The notes beneath the pieces were generated by a model, which was given only the letters and a program-made list of their open reading frames with translations, did no database searches and had not been told where the DNA came from. Both the position numbers and the translations under genes were made by a program. From Nonomuraea corallina (lineage in GTDB: Bacteria > Actinomycetota > Actinomycetes > Streptosporangiales > Streptosporangiaceae): a stretch of DNA of 64,000 bases. Numbering within the stretch: the stretch's first letter is position 1; every line of letters begins with the position of its first letter. Positions 42,660 through 51,249 of the stretch are shown here, one piece after another. The DNA lies in the NCBI RefSeq assembly GCF_027620315.1, contig NZ_JAPNNL010000003.1:1-64000 (forward strand). Direction: 5' to 3'.

Positions 42660-44458
42660 ACCCCCGTGAGGCCGTCGCCCACCTGACGCCCGAGAACTGG
42701 GCCCGCGCCAACCGCCATCTGGTCCGCAAGGCGCTGTCCGAGTTCGCCCATGAGCGGCTGTTCACGCCGGAGCCGCTCGGCGACGGCCGGTACGCCGTCC
42801 GCGGCGACGACGGCACGGTCGAGTACCGCTTCGCCGCCACCCTGCTGCCGCTCGACCACTGGCGGATAGACGCCGCCGGCATCACCCGGCACCGGATCTC
42901 CCCCGAAGGGGAGACCGAGCTGCCGCTGGACGCGATCGCGCTCTGCGTCGAGCTGCGCCGCACGCTCGGCCTGAGCGACCAGGTCCTCCCCGTCTACCTG
43001 GAGGAGATCGGCTCCACCCTGTCCAGCGCCGCCTACAAGCTCACCAAGCCGCGGATCGGCGCCGCCGAGCTGGCCAAGGCCTCCTACCAGGAGATCGAGA
43101 CCGGCATGACCGAGGGCCACCCGTGCTTCGTGGCCAACAACGGCCGGATCGGCTACGGGGTGCACGACTTTCACGCGTACGCGCCCGAGGCCGCGCGCCC
43201 GGTGCGGCTCATCTGGCTGGCCGCGCACCGCGACCACGCCACCTTCACCTGCTCGGCCGACCTCGACCACGACCGCCTCATGCGCGGTGAGCTGGGCGAC
43301 GAACTGCTCGGCCGCTTCGCCGGCACCCTGGCCGAGCTGGGGCTCGACCTGGCCGATCACGTGCTCATCCCGGTCCATCCCTGGCAGTGGTGGAACAAGC
43401 TGTCGGTCACCTTCGCCGCCGAGCTCGCCGAGCGCCGCCTGGTCTGCCTCGGCCCCGGCGACGACGAGTACCTCGCCCAGCAGTCGGTCCGCACCTTCTT
43501 CAACACCACCGTCCCCTCCAGGCACTACGTGAAGACCGCGCTGTCCGTGCTGAACATGGGCTTCATGCGGGGCCTGTCGGCCGCGTACATGGAGGCCACG
43601 CCGGCGATCAACGACTGGCTCGCCGGACTCGTCGCCGGGGACGAGATCCTGCGCGCGACCCGCCTGACGATCCTGCGCGAGCGGGCCGCCGTCGGCTACC
43701 GGCACCGGCAGTACGAGGCCGCCACCGACAGGTACTCGCCGTACCGCAAGATGCTCGCGGCGCTGTGGCGGGAGAGCCCGGTGCCCGGCCTGGAGCCGGG
43801 GCGGCGGACGGCCACCATGGCCTCACTGCTGCACGTCGACCACGAGGGCCGGTCCTTCGCGGGCGCGCTGGTCGAGCGGTCGGGCCTGGCGCCGGAGGTG
43901 TGGCTGCGGCGCTACCTCGACGCCTACCTCACCCCGCTGCTGCACAGCTTCTACGCCTACGACCTGGCGTTCATGCCGCACGGCGAGAACGTCATCCTGG
44001 TCCTCGACGGCGGCGCGGTCGAACGGGTGATCTTCAAGGACATCGCCGAGGAGATCGTGGTGATGGACCCCGACGCGCCGCTGCCGCCGGGCGTGGACCG
44101 CGTCCGCGCGGAGATCCCGGAGCACATGAAGCTCCTGTCGATCTTCACCGACGTCTTCGACTGCTTCTTCCGCTTCCTGAGCGACGTCCTGGCGGCCGAC
44201 GGCGTGCTCGGCGAGGAGACCTTCTGGCGGACGGTGGCCGCGTGCGCCGCCGACTACCAGGCGTCCGTCCCGCACCTGGCCGGCCGGTTCGAGCGCTACG
44301 ACCTGTTCGCCGAGACGTTCCCGCTGTCCTGCCTCAACCGGCTGCAACTGCGCGACAACCGGCAGATGGTCGACCTGGCCGACCCGTCGGCCGCGCTCCA
44401 GCTGGTCGGCGACCTGGCGAACCCGATCGCCAAGTTCTGTCTTGTTGACTCTCAGTGA
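42656..44458 (+). CDS. desD: NIS synthetase, desferrioxamine synthetase
   Basis: 600 aa, GTG start within the desC stop. IucA/IucC-type NRPS-independent siderophore synthetase: GHPCFVANNGRIGYGVHDFHAYAPE, the ATP-site HPWQWWNKL, VRTFFNTTVPSRHYVKTALSVLNMGFMRGL-type core (read to KTALSVLNMGF), and HGENVILVLDGG near the C-terminal ligase region. It oligomerises and macrocyclises N-hydroxy-N-succinylcadaverine into ferrioxamine E/B-type products. Last gene of the operon; no desE/desF uptake genes follow. Confidence 0.94.
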   Translation: MNPREAVAHLTPENWARANRHLVRKALSEFAHERLFTPEPLGDGRYAVRGDDGTVEYRFAATLLPLDHWRIDAAGITRHRISPEGETELPLDAIALCVELRRTLGLSDQVLPVYLEEIGSTLSSAAYKLTKPRIGAAELAKASYQEIETGMTEGHPCFVANNGRIGYGVHDFHAYAPEAARPVRLIWLAAHRDHATFTCSADLDHDRLMRGELGDELLGRFAGTLAELGLDLADHVLIPVHPWQWWNKLSVTFAAELAERRLVCLGPGDDEYLAQQSVRTFFNTTVPSRHYVKTALSVLNMGFMRGLSAAYMEATPAINDWLAGLVAGDEILRATRLTILRERAAVGYRHRQYEAATDRYSPYRKMLAALWRESPVPGLEPGRRTATMASLLHVDHEGRSFAGALVERSGLAPEVWLRRYLDAYLTPLLHSFYAYDLAFMPHGENVILVLDGGAVERVIFKDIAEEIVVMDPDAPLPPGVDRVRAEIPEHMKLLSIFTDVFDCFFRFLSDVLAADGVLGEETFWRTVAACAADYQASVPHLAGRFERYDLFAETFPLSCLNRLQLRDNRQMVDLADPSAALQLVGDLANPIAKFCLVDSQ

Positions 44459-44473
44459 TGGCTCGGCTACAAA
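44445..44473 (+). promoter_or_regulatory. Sigma-70-type promoter for the small secreted protein
   Basis: TTGACT (44445-44450), a 17-bp spacer, and TACAAA (44468-44473), overlapping the end of desD. It is the clearest housekeeping-type promoter in this part of the window and suggests the downstream gene is expressed independently of iron. Confidence 0.6.
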
Positions 44474-44509
44474 TCGAAGGGTTCCAGTCCTTCGACCGAA
44501 AGGGACCCT

Positions 44510-44821
44510 GTGCGCCGTCTCACGAGCACTCTTCTGGCCTGCGCCGCCGCCGGCGGCATCCTCACCGCCGCCGGCCCTGCCGTGGGGGCCACGGCCGCCG
44601 TTCCGGCGGGCAACGCGCCCTCGTGCGTGGCCGTCTGGCAGACCAAGGGCACCGTCACCAAGACCGGCTACGCCCGCAACGACTGCAACCGCAGGCTCCG
44701 GCTGAAGATCAAGTGGGCGCGCGGCACCGACGGCTCCTGCCACACGGTCGACCGGGGCCGGACCATCTCCTCGAAGGTGGGACGGGGACCGCGCACCTTC
44801 GACGGCGCGGACCTCTGCTGA
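44510..44821 (+). CDS. Small secreted four-cysteine protein, tendamistat-like
   Basis: 103 aa, GTG start after AAAGGGA. Signal peptide RRLTSTLLACAAAGG through VGATAA, leaving a mature domain of about 70 residues. Its four cysteines (APSCV, NDCN, GSCH, ADLC) and the spacing between them resemble the Streptomyces alpha-amylase inhibitor tendamistat, which begins with APSCV and has the same four-Cys two-disulfide layout. The WRY inhibitory triad of tendamistat is not present; the equivalent stretch is TKGTVTKTGYAR. So the fold is suggested, the inhibitor function is not. Follows a good promoter. Confidence 0.7.
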   Translation: MRRLTSTLLACAAAGGILTAAGPAVGATAAVPAGNAPSCVAVWQTKGTVTKTGYARNDCNRRLRLKIKWARGTDGSCHTVDRGRTISSKVGRGPRTFDGADLC

Positions 44822-44957
44822 CGACCCTGCCGCGTGACGCCGGGTCGCCGGACTCTCCTGCGACCCGGCCACGCCGCCGTGACCGCCGTGGCCGCGCGCC
44901 GGCGATACTCTGCGATCCGGGCCATTCGCCATCGGATCGTACGGGAGACGCCAGGGC

Positions 44958-46040
44958 ATGCACACGCCGTCAGGAGCCGTCCGGATCGGCGTCCTCGTGC
45001 CACTCACCCGGCCTGGCTGGACCGAGGCGGGCCGGCACCTGCTCGCCGGGCTCGACCTGGCCGCCCGGGAGGTCAACGACGCCGGCGGGATCGGCGGAAG
45101 GCCGCTCGACCTCGTCGTCCGGGACACCGCCGCCGATCCGGTGAAGGCCGCGGCGGCCGTCGACGAACTGGCGGGCCTGGGCGTGGCGGCCCTGGCCGGG
45201 GAGTACCACAGTGTCGTGGCCCGCGCGGTCGCCGCCAGGGCCGACGCGCTCGGCCTGCCGTTCCTCTGCTCGTCGGCGGTGCTCGACACGCTCACGGACC
45301 GGCCGGCGCGGTGGGTGGCGCGGATCGCGCCGGCGCAGTCCCACGGCTGGCGGATCTACGCGGACTTCCTCCTCGGCGCGGGCCACGGCCGGATCGCCGT
45401 GGCGGCCGAGCCGAGCGTCTACTGGGCGTCCGGCACCCGCGTCCTGCGGGACCACCTCGTTCCGCGCGGCGGCTCCGTCACCGAGCTGGACCTGCGCGCA
45501 CTCAGCCCCGCCGCCGTGTGCGACGAACTGGCCGGCGGCCGCGCGACGGCTCTCCTTCTGCTGGCCGGCCATCCGGAACCGGCGGTGCCGCTCGTCAGGG
45601 CCGTCCGCCGCGACGCGCGCCTCTCCGGGATCATGATCGGCGCGCCGGCCGGGCAGCCGGAGTTCGCCTCGTGGGCGACCTCGCTGGGCGTGGACGGCGC
45701 CGCGATCCCGTTCCTGCGCTACCTGCCCGGCCGTCTCGGGCCGCTCGGGGCACGGGTCGAGACTGCCCTGCGTGAGCGGCTGAGCGCGGCGCCGTCCTTC
45801 GTCGCCTTCGAGGGGTACGACACGGTCGCCGTTCTCGCCGAGGTGCTGCGTTCCCGCGGCGTGGACCGGGCGCGCGTGGCGGAGGGCTGGCCGCGCGTCG
45901 AGGTCGAGGGCACGCGCGGGCCGATCCGGTTCTCCCGCGAGCCGGGCATCGGCGTGTGGCAGTGGGCGTGGGCTCCCGTCCAGGTGGTCGACCGGGACCC
46001 GGCGGATCCCGGGCGGCTGCGCGTCCTGCGCGCCGGCTGA
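44958..46040 (+). CDS. Amide/urea-type substrate-binding protein without signal peptide
   Basis: 360 aa. Matches the type I periplasmic-binding fold of branched-chain amino acid and urea receptors (FmdD/UrtA/AmiC-like): IGVLVPLTRPG, AAREVNDAGGIGGRPLDLVVRDT, LAGEYHSVVARAVAARADALGLPFLCSS, FEGYDTVAVLAEVLRS. Yet the protein starts directly at the first strand (MHTPSGAVRIGVLVPL), with no signal peptide or lipobox, and no permease or ATPase genes are near. It may be cytoplasmic, like AmiC-type sensors, or the start may be mis-assigned; upstream in-frame sequence shows no hydrophobic leader. Function unknown. Confidence 0.75.
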   Translation: MHTPSGAVRIGVLVPLTRPGWTEAGRHLLAGLDLAAREVNDAGGIGGRPLDLVVRDTAADPVKAAAAVDELAGLGVAALAGEYHSVVARAVAARADALGLPFLCSSAVLDTLTDRPARWVARIAPAQSHGWRIYADFLLGAGHGRIAVAAEPSVYWASGTRVLRDHLVPRGGSVTELDLRALSPAAVCDELAGGRATALLLLAGHPEPAVPLVRAVRRDARLSGIMIGAPAGQPEFASWATSLGVDGAAIPFLRYLPGRLGPLGARVETALRERLSAAPSFVAFEGYDTVAVLAEVLRSRGVDRARVAEGWPRVEVEGTRGPIRFSREPGIGVWQWAWAPVQVVDRDPADPGRLRVLRAG

Positions 46041-46047
46041 CGCGGGG

Positions 46048-46692
46048 TCAGGCGGCGGCGCTCCCGGTCGAGCCGAGGGCGAGCATGACGGCCAGCGCTC
46101 CGAGCAGGCCGCCCATGGTGATCCGCTGGGTCCGCATCCAGGCGGGGCGGCGGGAGAGGAAGCCCGCGACGGCCCCGGCGGCCAGCACGATCGCCAGGTT
46201 GACCGAGACCGCCACCGCGATCTGGCAGCCGCCGAGGAGGATCCCCTGGAGCAGCACGTCGCCGCGGCCGAGGTCGACGAACTGCGGGATGACGGAGACG
46301 TACAGGATGGCGATCTTGGGGTTGAGCAGGTTGGTCATCAGCCCCATCGCGAACAGGCGGCGCGGGGAGTCGGCGGGCACGTCCTGGACGGCGAAGACCG
46401 ACGCGCCGCCGGGCTTGACGGTCTTCCAGGCGAGCCAGAGCAGGTAGAGCGCGCCGGCGATCCGGATCGCGGTGAGGAGTTCGGGCACGGCCGCGAACAG
46501 CACGGCCAGGCCCAGGTTGGCGCCCACCAGGTAGACGAGGAAGCCGGCCGCGACTCCGGCCAGGGAGATGATCCCGGCCCGGCGGCCCTGGCTGATGCTC
46601 CGCGACACCAGGTACATCATGTTCGGGCCCGGCGACAGGACCATGCCCAGCGCGATGGCGACCACGCCCAGGACCGCACTCTGTTCGATCAT
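46048..46692 (-). CDS. LysE/RhtB family exporter
   Basis: 214 aa from the ATG at 46692, a better start than 46752, which lies in the operator region. Six membrane helices with the family signature LSPGPNMMYLVSRSISQGRRAG at the N-terminus (read to SRSISQG) and GLMTNLLNPKIAILYVSVIPQF in the middle. Exports amino acids or related small molecules. Divergent from a MocR regulator, which suggests ligand-controlled efflux. Confidence 0.9.
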   Translation of the reverse strand: MIEQSAVLGVVAIALGMVLSPGPNMMYLVSRSISQGRRAGIISLAGVAAGFLVYLVGANLGLAVLFAAVPELLTAIRIAGALYLLWLAWKTVKPGGASVFAVQDVPADSPRRLFAMGLMTNLLNPKIAILYVSVIPQFVDLGRGDVLLQGILLGGCQIAVAVSVNLAIVLAAGAVAGFLSRRPAWMRTQRITMGGLLGALAVMLALGSTGSAAA

Positions 46693-46746
46693 CGAAACCC
46701 CCGCCCCTCCTTCGATGGGGTGACGGTATTCGCGCGCGCCGCATCG

Positions 46747-46767
46747 GTGCAATAGTTTCTATTGCAC
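46747..46767. promoter_or_regulatory. Operator-like inverted repeat, LysE/MocR intergenic
   Basis: GTGCAATAG (46747-46755) and CTATTGCAC (46759-46767), perfect 9-bp arms around TTT, in the 123-bp gap between divergent genes. A further half-site GCAAT lies at about 46773. MocR proteins commonly bind such repeated half-sites. Inference from position. Confidence 0.75.
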
Positions 46768-46815
46768 TCGGAGCAATGCTGTGCTTGACTTCGTCGAGTA
46801 CGAGGGAGGCGCGGC

Positions 46816-48153
46816 ATGGACGACTACCGGCGGGTCGCCGACGAGGTGGCGGCGGAGATCGCGGCCGGGAGGCTGCGGCCGGGCGACCGCCTGCCGACGC
46901 AGCGCGAGTTCGCGCGCCGCCGCGCCATCGCCGCCTCCACCGCCGCCCGCGTCTACAAGGAGCTGGTCCGCCGAGGGCTGACGGTCGGCGAGGTGGGGCG
47001 CGGCACGTTCGTCAGGGCCGCCGCTCCCTCCCTCGACCCGGCGCTCGCCGAACCGGCCGGCAGCCGGGTCGACCTGGAGCTCAACTTCGCCTCCGTGCCC
47101 GAGCAGACGGGTCTGCTGGCGGAGAGCCTCGCCCCGCTGCTGCGCCCCGGCGTGCTCGCGTCGTCCCTGGGGCCGGTGGGCGCCGCCGGGACGCCCCTGG
47201 CTCGCGGTGCCGTCGCCGAGCTGCTCGCCCACGGCGACTGGCGGCCGGATCCGGAGCGGGTGCTGTTCGCGGGCAACGGCCGGCAGGCGATCGCGGCGGC
47301 GATGGCCGCGATGGCCGCACCCGGCGCGAGGGTCGGCGTGGAGGAGCTCACCTATCCCGTCGTCAAGGCGATCGCGGGCCGGCTCGGCGTCACCCTCGTG
47401 CCCCTGGCCGTGGACGCGGCCGGGCTGGTCCCCGAGGCCGTGGAGGCCGCCGCCCGCAGGACCCCGCTCGACGCCCTCTACCTCCAGCCGACGCTGCACA
47501 ACCCGCTGTCGCGGACCATGCCGGTGGCCCGCCGGGCCGAGCTCGCGGACCTGCTGGCCCGGCTCGACCTGTACGCGATCGAGGACGCGATCTGGTCGTT
47601 CCTCCGCCCCGACCTGCCGCCTCTCGCCGCGCTGGCCCCGGGACGGACGGTGCTGGTCGACAGCCTCTCCAAGCGGCTGGCCCCCGGCCTGACGCTCGGG
47701 TTCGCCGTGGCGCCGGCGTCGCTCGGCGCGGGCGTCTCTACCGCGCTGCGTTCCGGCGGGTGGACGCCGATGCGCTTCGCGCTGGACGCCGCCGGCCGGT
47801 GGCTGAGCGACGGCGTCGTCGACGCGGTGGCCGGCGCCAAACGGCGGGAGGCCGCCGCGCGGCAGGAGCTCGTGGCCCGGCATCTCGGGGAGTTCGCCCT
47901 GGACAGCGATCCCCACTCCTTCTCCTGCTGGTGGGAGCTGCCGCCGCCGTGGCGGGCCGACACCTTCGTGGCCGCCGCCGCGCGTCACGGCATCGCGGTC
48001 ACCCCGGCGGCGGCGTTCGCCGTGGGCCGCCGCCGCGCCCCGAACGCCGTCCGCCTCGGCCTGGCCTCGCCGCCGGCGGACGTCCTGGCGCGCGCGCTGT
48101 CCACGCTCGCCGGGCTCGCCCGCTCCGCGCCTGAGGACCAGATCGCCGAATGA
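46816..48153 (+). CDS. MocR family regulator (GntR head, aminotransferase-like domain)
   Basis: 445 aa. Residues 1-about 68 are the GntR winged helix: VADEVAAEIAAGRLRPGDRLPTQREFARR and STAARVYKELVRRGL, VGEVGRGTFV. The rest is a class I aminotransferase fold: VLFAGNGRQAIAAAMAA, YLQPTLHNPLS, IEDAIWSFLRPD and the PLP lysine in VDSLSKRLAPGL (about residue 285). These regulators bind PLP adducts as effectors and usually control a neighbouring gene. Here the divergent LysE exporter is the probable target. Confidence 0.93.
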   Translation: MDDYRRVADEVAAEIAAGRLRPGDRLPTQREFARRRAIAASTAARVYKELVRRGLTVGEVGRGTFVRAAAPSLDPALAEPAGSRVDLELNFASVPEQTGLLAESLAPLLRPGVLASSLGPVGAAGTPLARGAVAELLAHGDWRPDPERVLFAGNGRQAIAAAMAAMAAPGARVGVEELTYPVVKAIAGRLGVTLVPLAVDAAGLVPEAVEAAARRTPLDALYLQPTLHNPLSRTMPVARRAELADLLARLDLYAIEDAIWSFLRPDLPPLAALAPGRTVLVDSLSKRLAPGLTLGFAVAPASLGAGVSTALRSGGWTPMRFALDAAGRWLSDGVVDAVAGAKRREAAARQELVARHLGEFALDSDPHSFSCWWELPPPWRADTFVAAAARHGIAVTPAAAFAVGRRRAPNAVRLGLASPPADVLARALSTLAGLARSAPEDQIAE

Positions 48154-48160
48154 CCCGTAC

Positions 48161-48189
48161 GGGGGCGCGACCCGGACGGTCGCGCCCCC
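48161..48189. terminator. Hairpin between mocR and the fasciclin gene
   Basis: GGGGGCGCGACC (48161-48172) pairs with GGTCGCGCCCCC (48178-48189), 12 bp around a CGGAC loop. It lies between convergent genes and can serve both. Confidence 0.75.
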
Positions 48190-48201
48190 TGGGTCCGCGG
48201 G

Positions 48202-48762
48202 TCACTGAGGTGTCAGGACCTGGTCGATGACGTAGACGGTGGCGTTGCGCGTCTGCACGTTGCCGCAGGCCACGGTCGCGCCGTTGACCGTGTAGGACTC
48301 TCCGGACTTCTCCACGGTCAGATCGCCGCCCTGCAGGGTGGTGAGCGGGCCCTCGGTCAGCTGGTCGGGCGCCTTCTTCCCCTCGACGACGTGATACTGG
48401 AGGATCTTGGTGAGCTGCTCCTTGTCGCTCATGAGCTGGTCCCGCTGCTCCTGCGGGACCGCTTCGAACGCCTCGTTGGTGGGCGCGAAGACGGTGATGC
48501 CCTCGGCGGAGTTGAGCTTGTCCGCCAGACCTGCCTGCTTCACCGCCTCCGCCAGCGCGGAGAGTTCCGGCACCTGGCCGAGCGCCGTCCCCACCGGCTG
48601 GTCGGCGAGATCGGAGACTTTGTTCTCGATCGCGGAGCACCCGGTCCCGACCAGGCTCTGGCTGGGCGAGGGTGAGGGCGCGGGCGAGGCGGCGAAGGCG
48701 CCGGTGGTGCCCGCCACGGTCGCGGTCAGTGCCAAGCCCGCCGCGAGAAGCGTTCTTTTCAC
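48202..48762 (-). CDS. Secreted fasciclin-domain protein
   Basis: 186 aa. Signal peptide KRTLLAAGLALTATVAGTTGAFA, then a Pro/Ser linker (SPAPSPSPSQS) and one FAS1 domain: LAEAVKQAGLADKLNS, the H1 element GITVFAPTNEAFEAV, ILQYHVVEGK, LQGGDLTV, and the closing VYVIDQVLTP. Related to mycobacterial MPT70/MPT83. Probably an extracellular adhesion-like or matrix protein. No lipobox, so released or wall-bound. Single gene. Confidence 0.92.
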   Translation of the reverse strand: MKRTLLAAGLALTATVAGTTGAFAASPAPSPSPSQSLVGTGCSAIENKVSDLADQPVGTALGQVPELSALAEAVKQAGLADKLNSAEGITVFAPTNEAFEAVPQEQRDQLMSDKEQLTKILQYHVVEGKKAPDQLTEGPLTTLQGGDLTVEKSGESYTVNGATVACGNVQTRNATVYVIDQVLTPQ

Positions 48763-48943
48763 GATGGTCCCCCTGTAATGCTGGAAGCCGTCCGCGGTCG
48801 AGCCGCGTCACGGCGCGGAGCGGCCCGAGGTTCCGGGCCCTGGGTTCCCTTCAGGACCAGTGTCCGTGGTCACTTCTCATCCCCGAGTCGGACTTCTCCC
48901 AAAAGCCCGCAAATCACCTATAACGGACGAACAGCTGTTCTGC

Positions 48944-51163
48944 TCACGCCGGCCTCGCGAGGCGGGCGAAGGAGAGCACGACCACCGTGGACAGCAGCCA
49001 GCCCAGCAGGCCGGCCACATTGAGCAGCGTCGACACCAGCGACCCGCCGCCGGTGCGGGTCTCGGGGTACCACGTCGCCCGCTGCCCCAGGGACAGGAGC
49101 GGGACCACGGTGTCGACGGTGTAGAAGAGCGGGTCGAAGCAGCGCACCTGGCCGTCGCCGCACGGACCCGGCCGGGGGTCCCTTCCGGACACGGTGACGG
49201 TGCCGTCCGGTGACGGGGTCGCGGCCTCGACCGTGACCAGCCGGCCGTCCGCCGCGTACACGTTGCCGCGCGGGTCGGTGGCGCGCATCGTCTGCTGGAC
49301 CGACGGGGTGAGCAGCATGCCGTAGACGAGCAGGAGCAGGGCGCCGAGCATCCACAGCACCCGGCTGGGACGGTAGCCGTAGCCGACGGTGACGTCATAG
49401 ACCGCGTCGCGGATCTTGAGCCAGCCCCGCCGGGGAGCCCGCCGGCGCAGCTCCATGAGCAGGTGCTCGGCCTCGACCGGGCGGCCGTGCTGGCGGAACG
49501 CGCGGGCCGCCTGCTCGTACGGGCTCGCGTCGTAGGAGTCCATGGACCGCAGCCAGTCGCGGCGCTGCCGCCAGTCCCAGGCGTCGTCGAAGCGGTCGTA
49601 GACGAAGCCGGAGATCGCCGTGTCGGAAGGCCAGCGGGTCACGTCGTCGGCGAGAACCGTGGTGGACGCGCCGGTCAGGTCGACCCGCGGCGGCACGTCG
49701 GCCCAGCGCAGGCGCATGCCTTCGCGGGTGGTGGCCGACACGGCCCTGATGCCGGCGGTGAAGGTGCCGCCGTCGCAGTCGAGCCTGCCCTCCGCGGCGC
49801 ACCGGTTGAGCACGACCTCGCCGTCCGCGACGAAACCCGCGCCGAGCAGGATGGGGCCCCGGATGAGCGCCTGTTCGAGTGAGAGCGCCTCGCCTCCGGG
49901 GTTGCGCAACCGGGCGCCGCGCGCGTTGACCACGCCGCCGATCGTCGCGGCGCGGAAGCCGAGCCTGCCTCCCGTCGTCCTCACCCCGCGCACGTTCACC
50001 ATGCCGTCGATCACGGCGCCCTGGGCGGAGACGGCGGAGTTGCCCTCCGGGTGGCTCCAGCGGGTGCCTCTCAGCGTGAGGTCGCCCCGGATGTGCGCTC
50101 CGGCCAGGCGGAGCGTGCCCTCGACGGTCGCGCCCGCCTCGACGAGCAGCCCCGACCGCAGCTCGGCGTTGCTCAGGTCGAGCGCGCGGCCGCCGGGGAC
50201 GGTGAAGGCGCTCTCGCGGCTGATCTGGATGGTGCTGAACGATCCCATGCTCAGGTCCACGCCGCCGCTGATCCGGCACTCGCCCTCGATCCCAAGGGGT
50301 CCGCTGACGGTGAGGCCGGGGGCGCTGATGGCGGTGCCGGTGCTCCGGCCGCTGCTGTAGGCGACGCCGGTGACCGGGCCGGTGGGGTCGATGGTGGCAT
50401 TACGGATCAGGACATGTCCGGAGATGCGGGTGTTGCCGAGGTCGATGCGGCCGCGGACCAGCGGCCGTCTGCCGGCCTGGTCGTCGATGAGGAACACACT
50501 TCCGCCGATCTCGGCGTCCCCCAGGTCCAGCGCCAGGTCCTGCTGCGGGCGGGTGAGGCAGGCCCCGGTGAGGTCCAGCGACCCCGCGATCCGCGCGCCG
50601 ATCAGCCGTAACGCCCCCCGGGCCTCGAAGCGGTGCAGCAGCCGGATCGTGCCGCCCACGATGACGCGGTCGGCCTGGATCGCCCGGCCGTCCGACTCGA
50701 TCAGCGTGTCCAGGCAGAGCAGGCGCCCGCCGATCTCGGACTCGCAGAGCCAGACGGCCGCGGTGGACGAGGTGCTGGCGGGGGTCCGCAGATCACCGCT
50801 GATCCGTGACCTGGACAGGTCCAGGTCACGGCGCACCCGCAGGCCGTTGGCCAGGAGGCCGGGGATCGTGCAGCCGTCGAGCGCCAGCAGGTGCAGGTCG
50901 GCGCCGTCCAGGTCGAGCGGCTCGTCGAACACGCACCCGGCGAACCGCAGCGGGAAGGTGACGGCCATGCCCGTCAGGTCGAGCCCCCCGGTGATCCTGG
51001 CCCTCTCGATCACCAGGCCGCGGGGGTCGATCTCCGCCGGGTCGCGCCGGCACAGCTTGCGGACGAGCGCGGCCTCGACGACGAGCTCCTCCCCGCCCGG
51101 CGGCCGGACGGCCTGGCCCGCCCGGCAGGCCCGTAGCAGGGCCGCCTCGTCGAGGGCCGTCAC
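48944..51163 (-). CDS. Large right-handed beta-helix membrane protein
   Basis: 739 aa. After a helical N-terminal segment (ALDEAALLRACRAGQAV) the region from about residue 45 to 500 is a long run of imperfect repeats of the type ITGGLDLTGA, ISGDL, IGGSVF, IRGDLTLRG: short hydrophobic strands about every 20-22 residues, as in right-handed beta-helix or pentapeptide-like proteins. A helical region follows (YDRFDDAWDWRQRRDWLRSMDSYDASPYEQAARAF-like, read to RDWLRSMDSYDASPYEQ), then three membrane helices near the C-terminus, with an extracytoplasmic domain between the first two. Streptomyces homologues are loosely annotated as membrane-associated oxidoreductase, but I see no redox motif. Function unknown. 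Confidence 0.75.
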   Translation of the reverse strand: MTALDEAALLRACRAGQAVRPPGGEELVVEAALVRKLCRRDPAEIDPRGLVIERARITGGLDLTGMAVTFPLRFAGCVFDEPLDLDGADLHLLALDGCTIPGLLANGLRVRRDLDLSRSRISGDLRTPASTSSTAAVWLCESEIGGRLLCLDTLIESDGRAIQADRVIVGGTIRLLHRFEARGALRLIGARIAGSLDLTGACLTRPQQDLALDLGDAEIGGSVFLIDDQAGRRPLVRGRIDLGNTRISGHVLIRNATIDPTGPVTGVAYSSGRSTGTAISAPGLTVSGPLGIEGECRISGGVDLSMGSFSTIQISRESAFTVPGGRALDLSNAELRSGLLVEAGATVEGTLRLAGAHIRGDLTLRGTRWSHPEGNSAVSAQGAVIDGMVNVRGVRTTGGRLGFRAATIGGVVNARGARLRNPGGEALSLEQALIRGPILLGAGFVADGEVVLNRCAAEGRLDCDGGTFTAGIRAVSATTREGMRLRWADVPPRVDLTGASTTVLADDVTRWPSDTAISGFVYDRFDDAWDWRQRRDWLRSMDSYDASPYEQAARAFRQHGRPVEAEHLLMELRRRAPRRGWLKIRDAVYDVTVGYGYRPSRVLWMLGALLLLVYGMLLTPSVQQTMRATDPRGNVYAADGRLVTVEAATPSPDGTVTVSGRDPRPGPCGDGQVRCFDPLFYTVDTVVPLLSLGQRATWYPETRTGGGSLVSTLLNVAGLLGWLLSTVVVLSFARLARPA

Positions 51164-51249
51164 GACGGGAGCGGGATCGCCGGCATGGACATGAGATCAA
51201 CTTAGCCGAGCGGCTCCCGGCCGACGACCGGCGGGGAGAAGGGGGCCCG

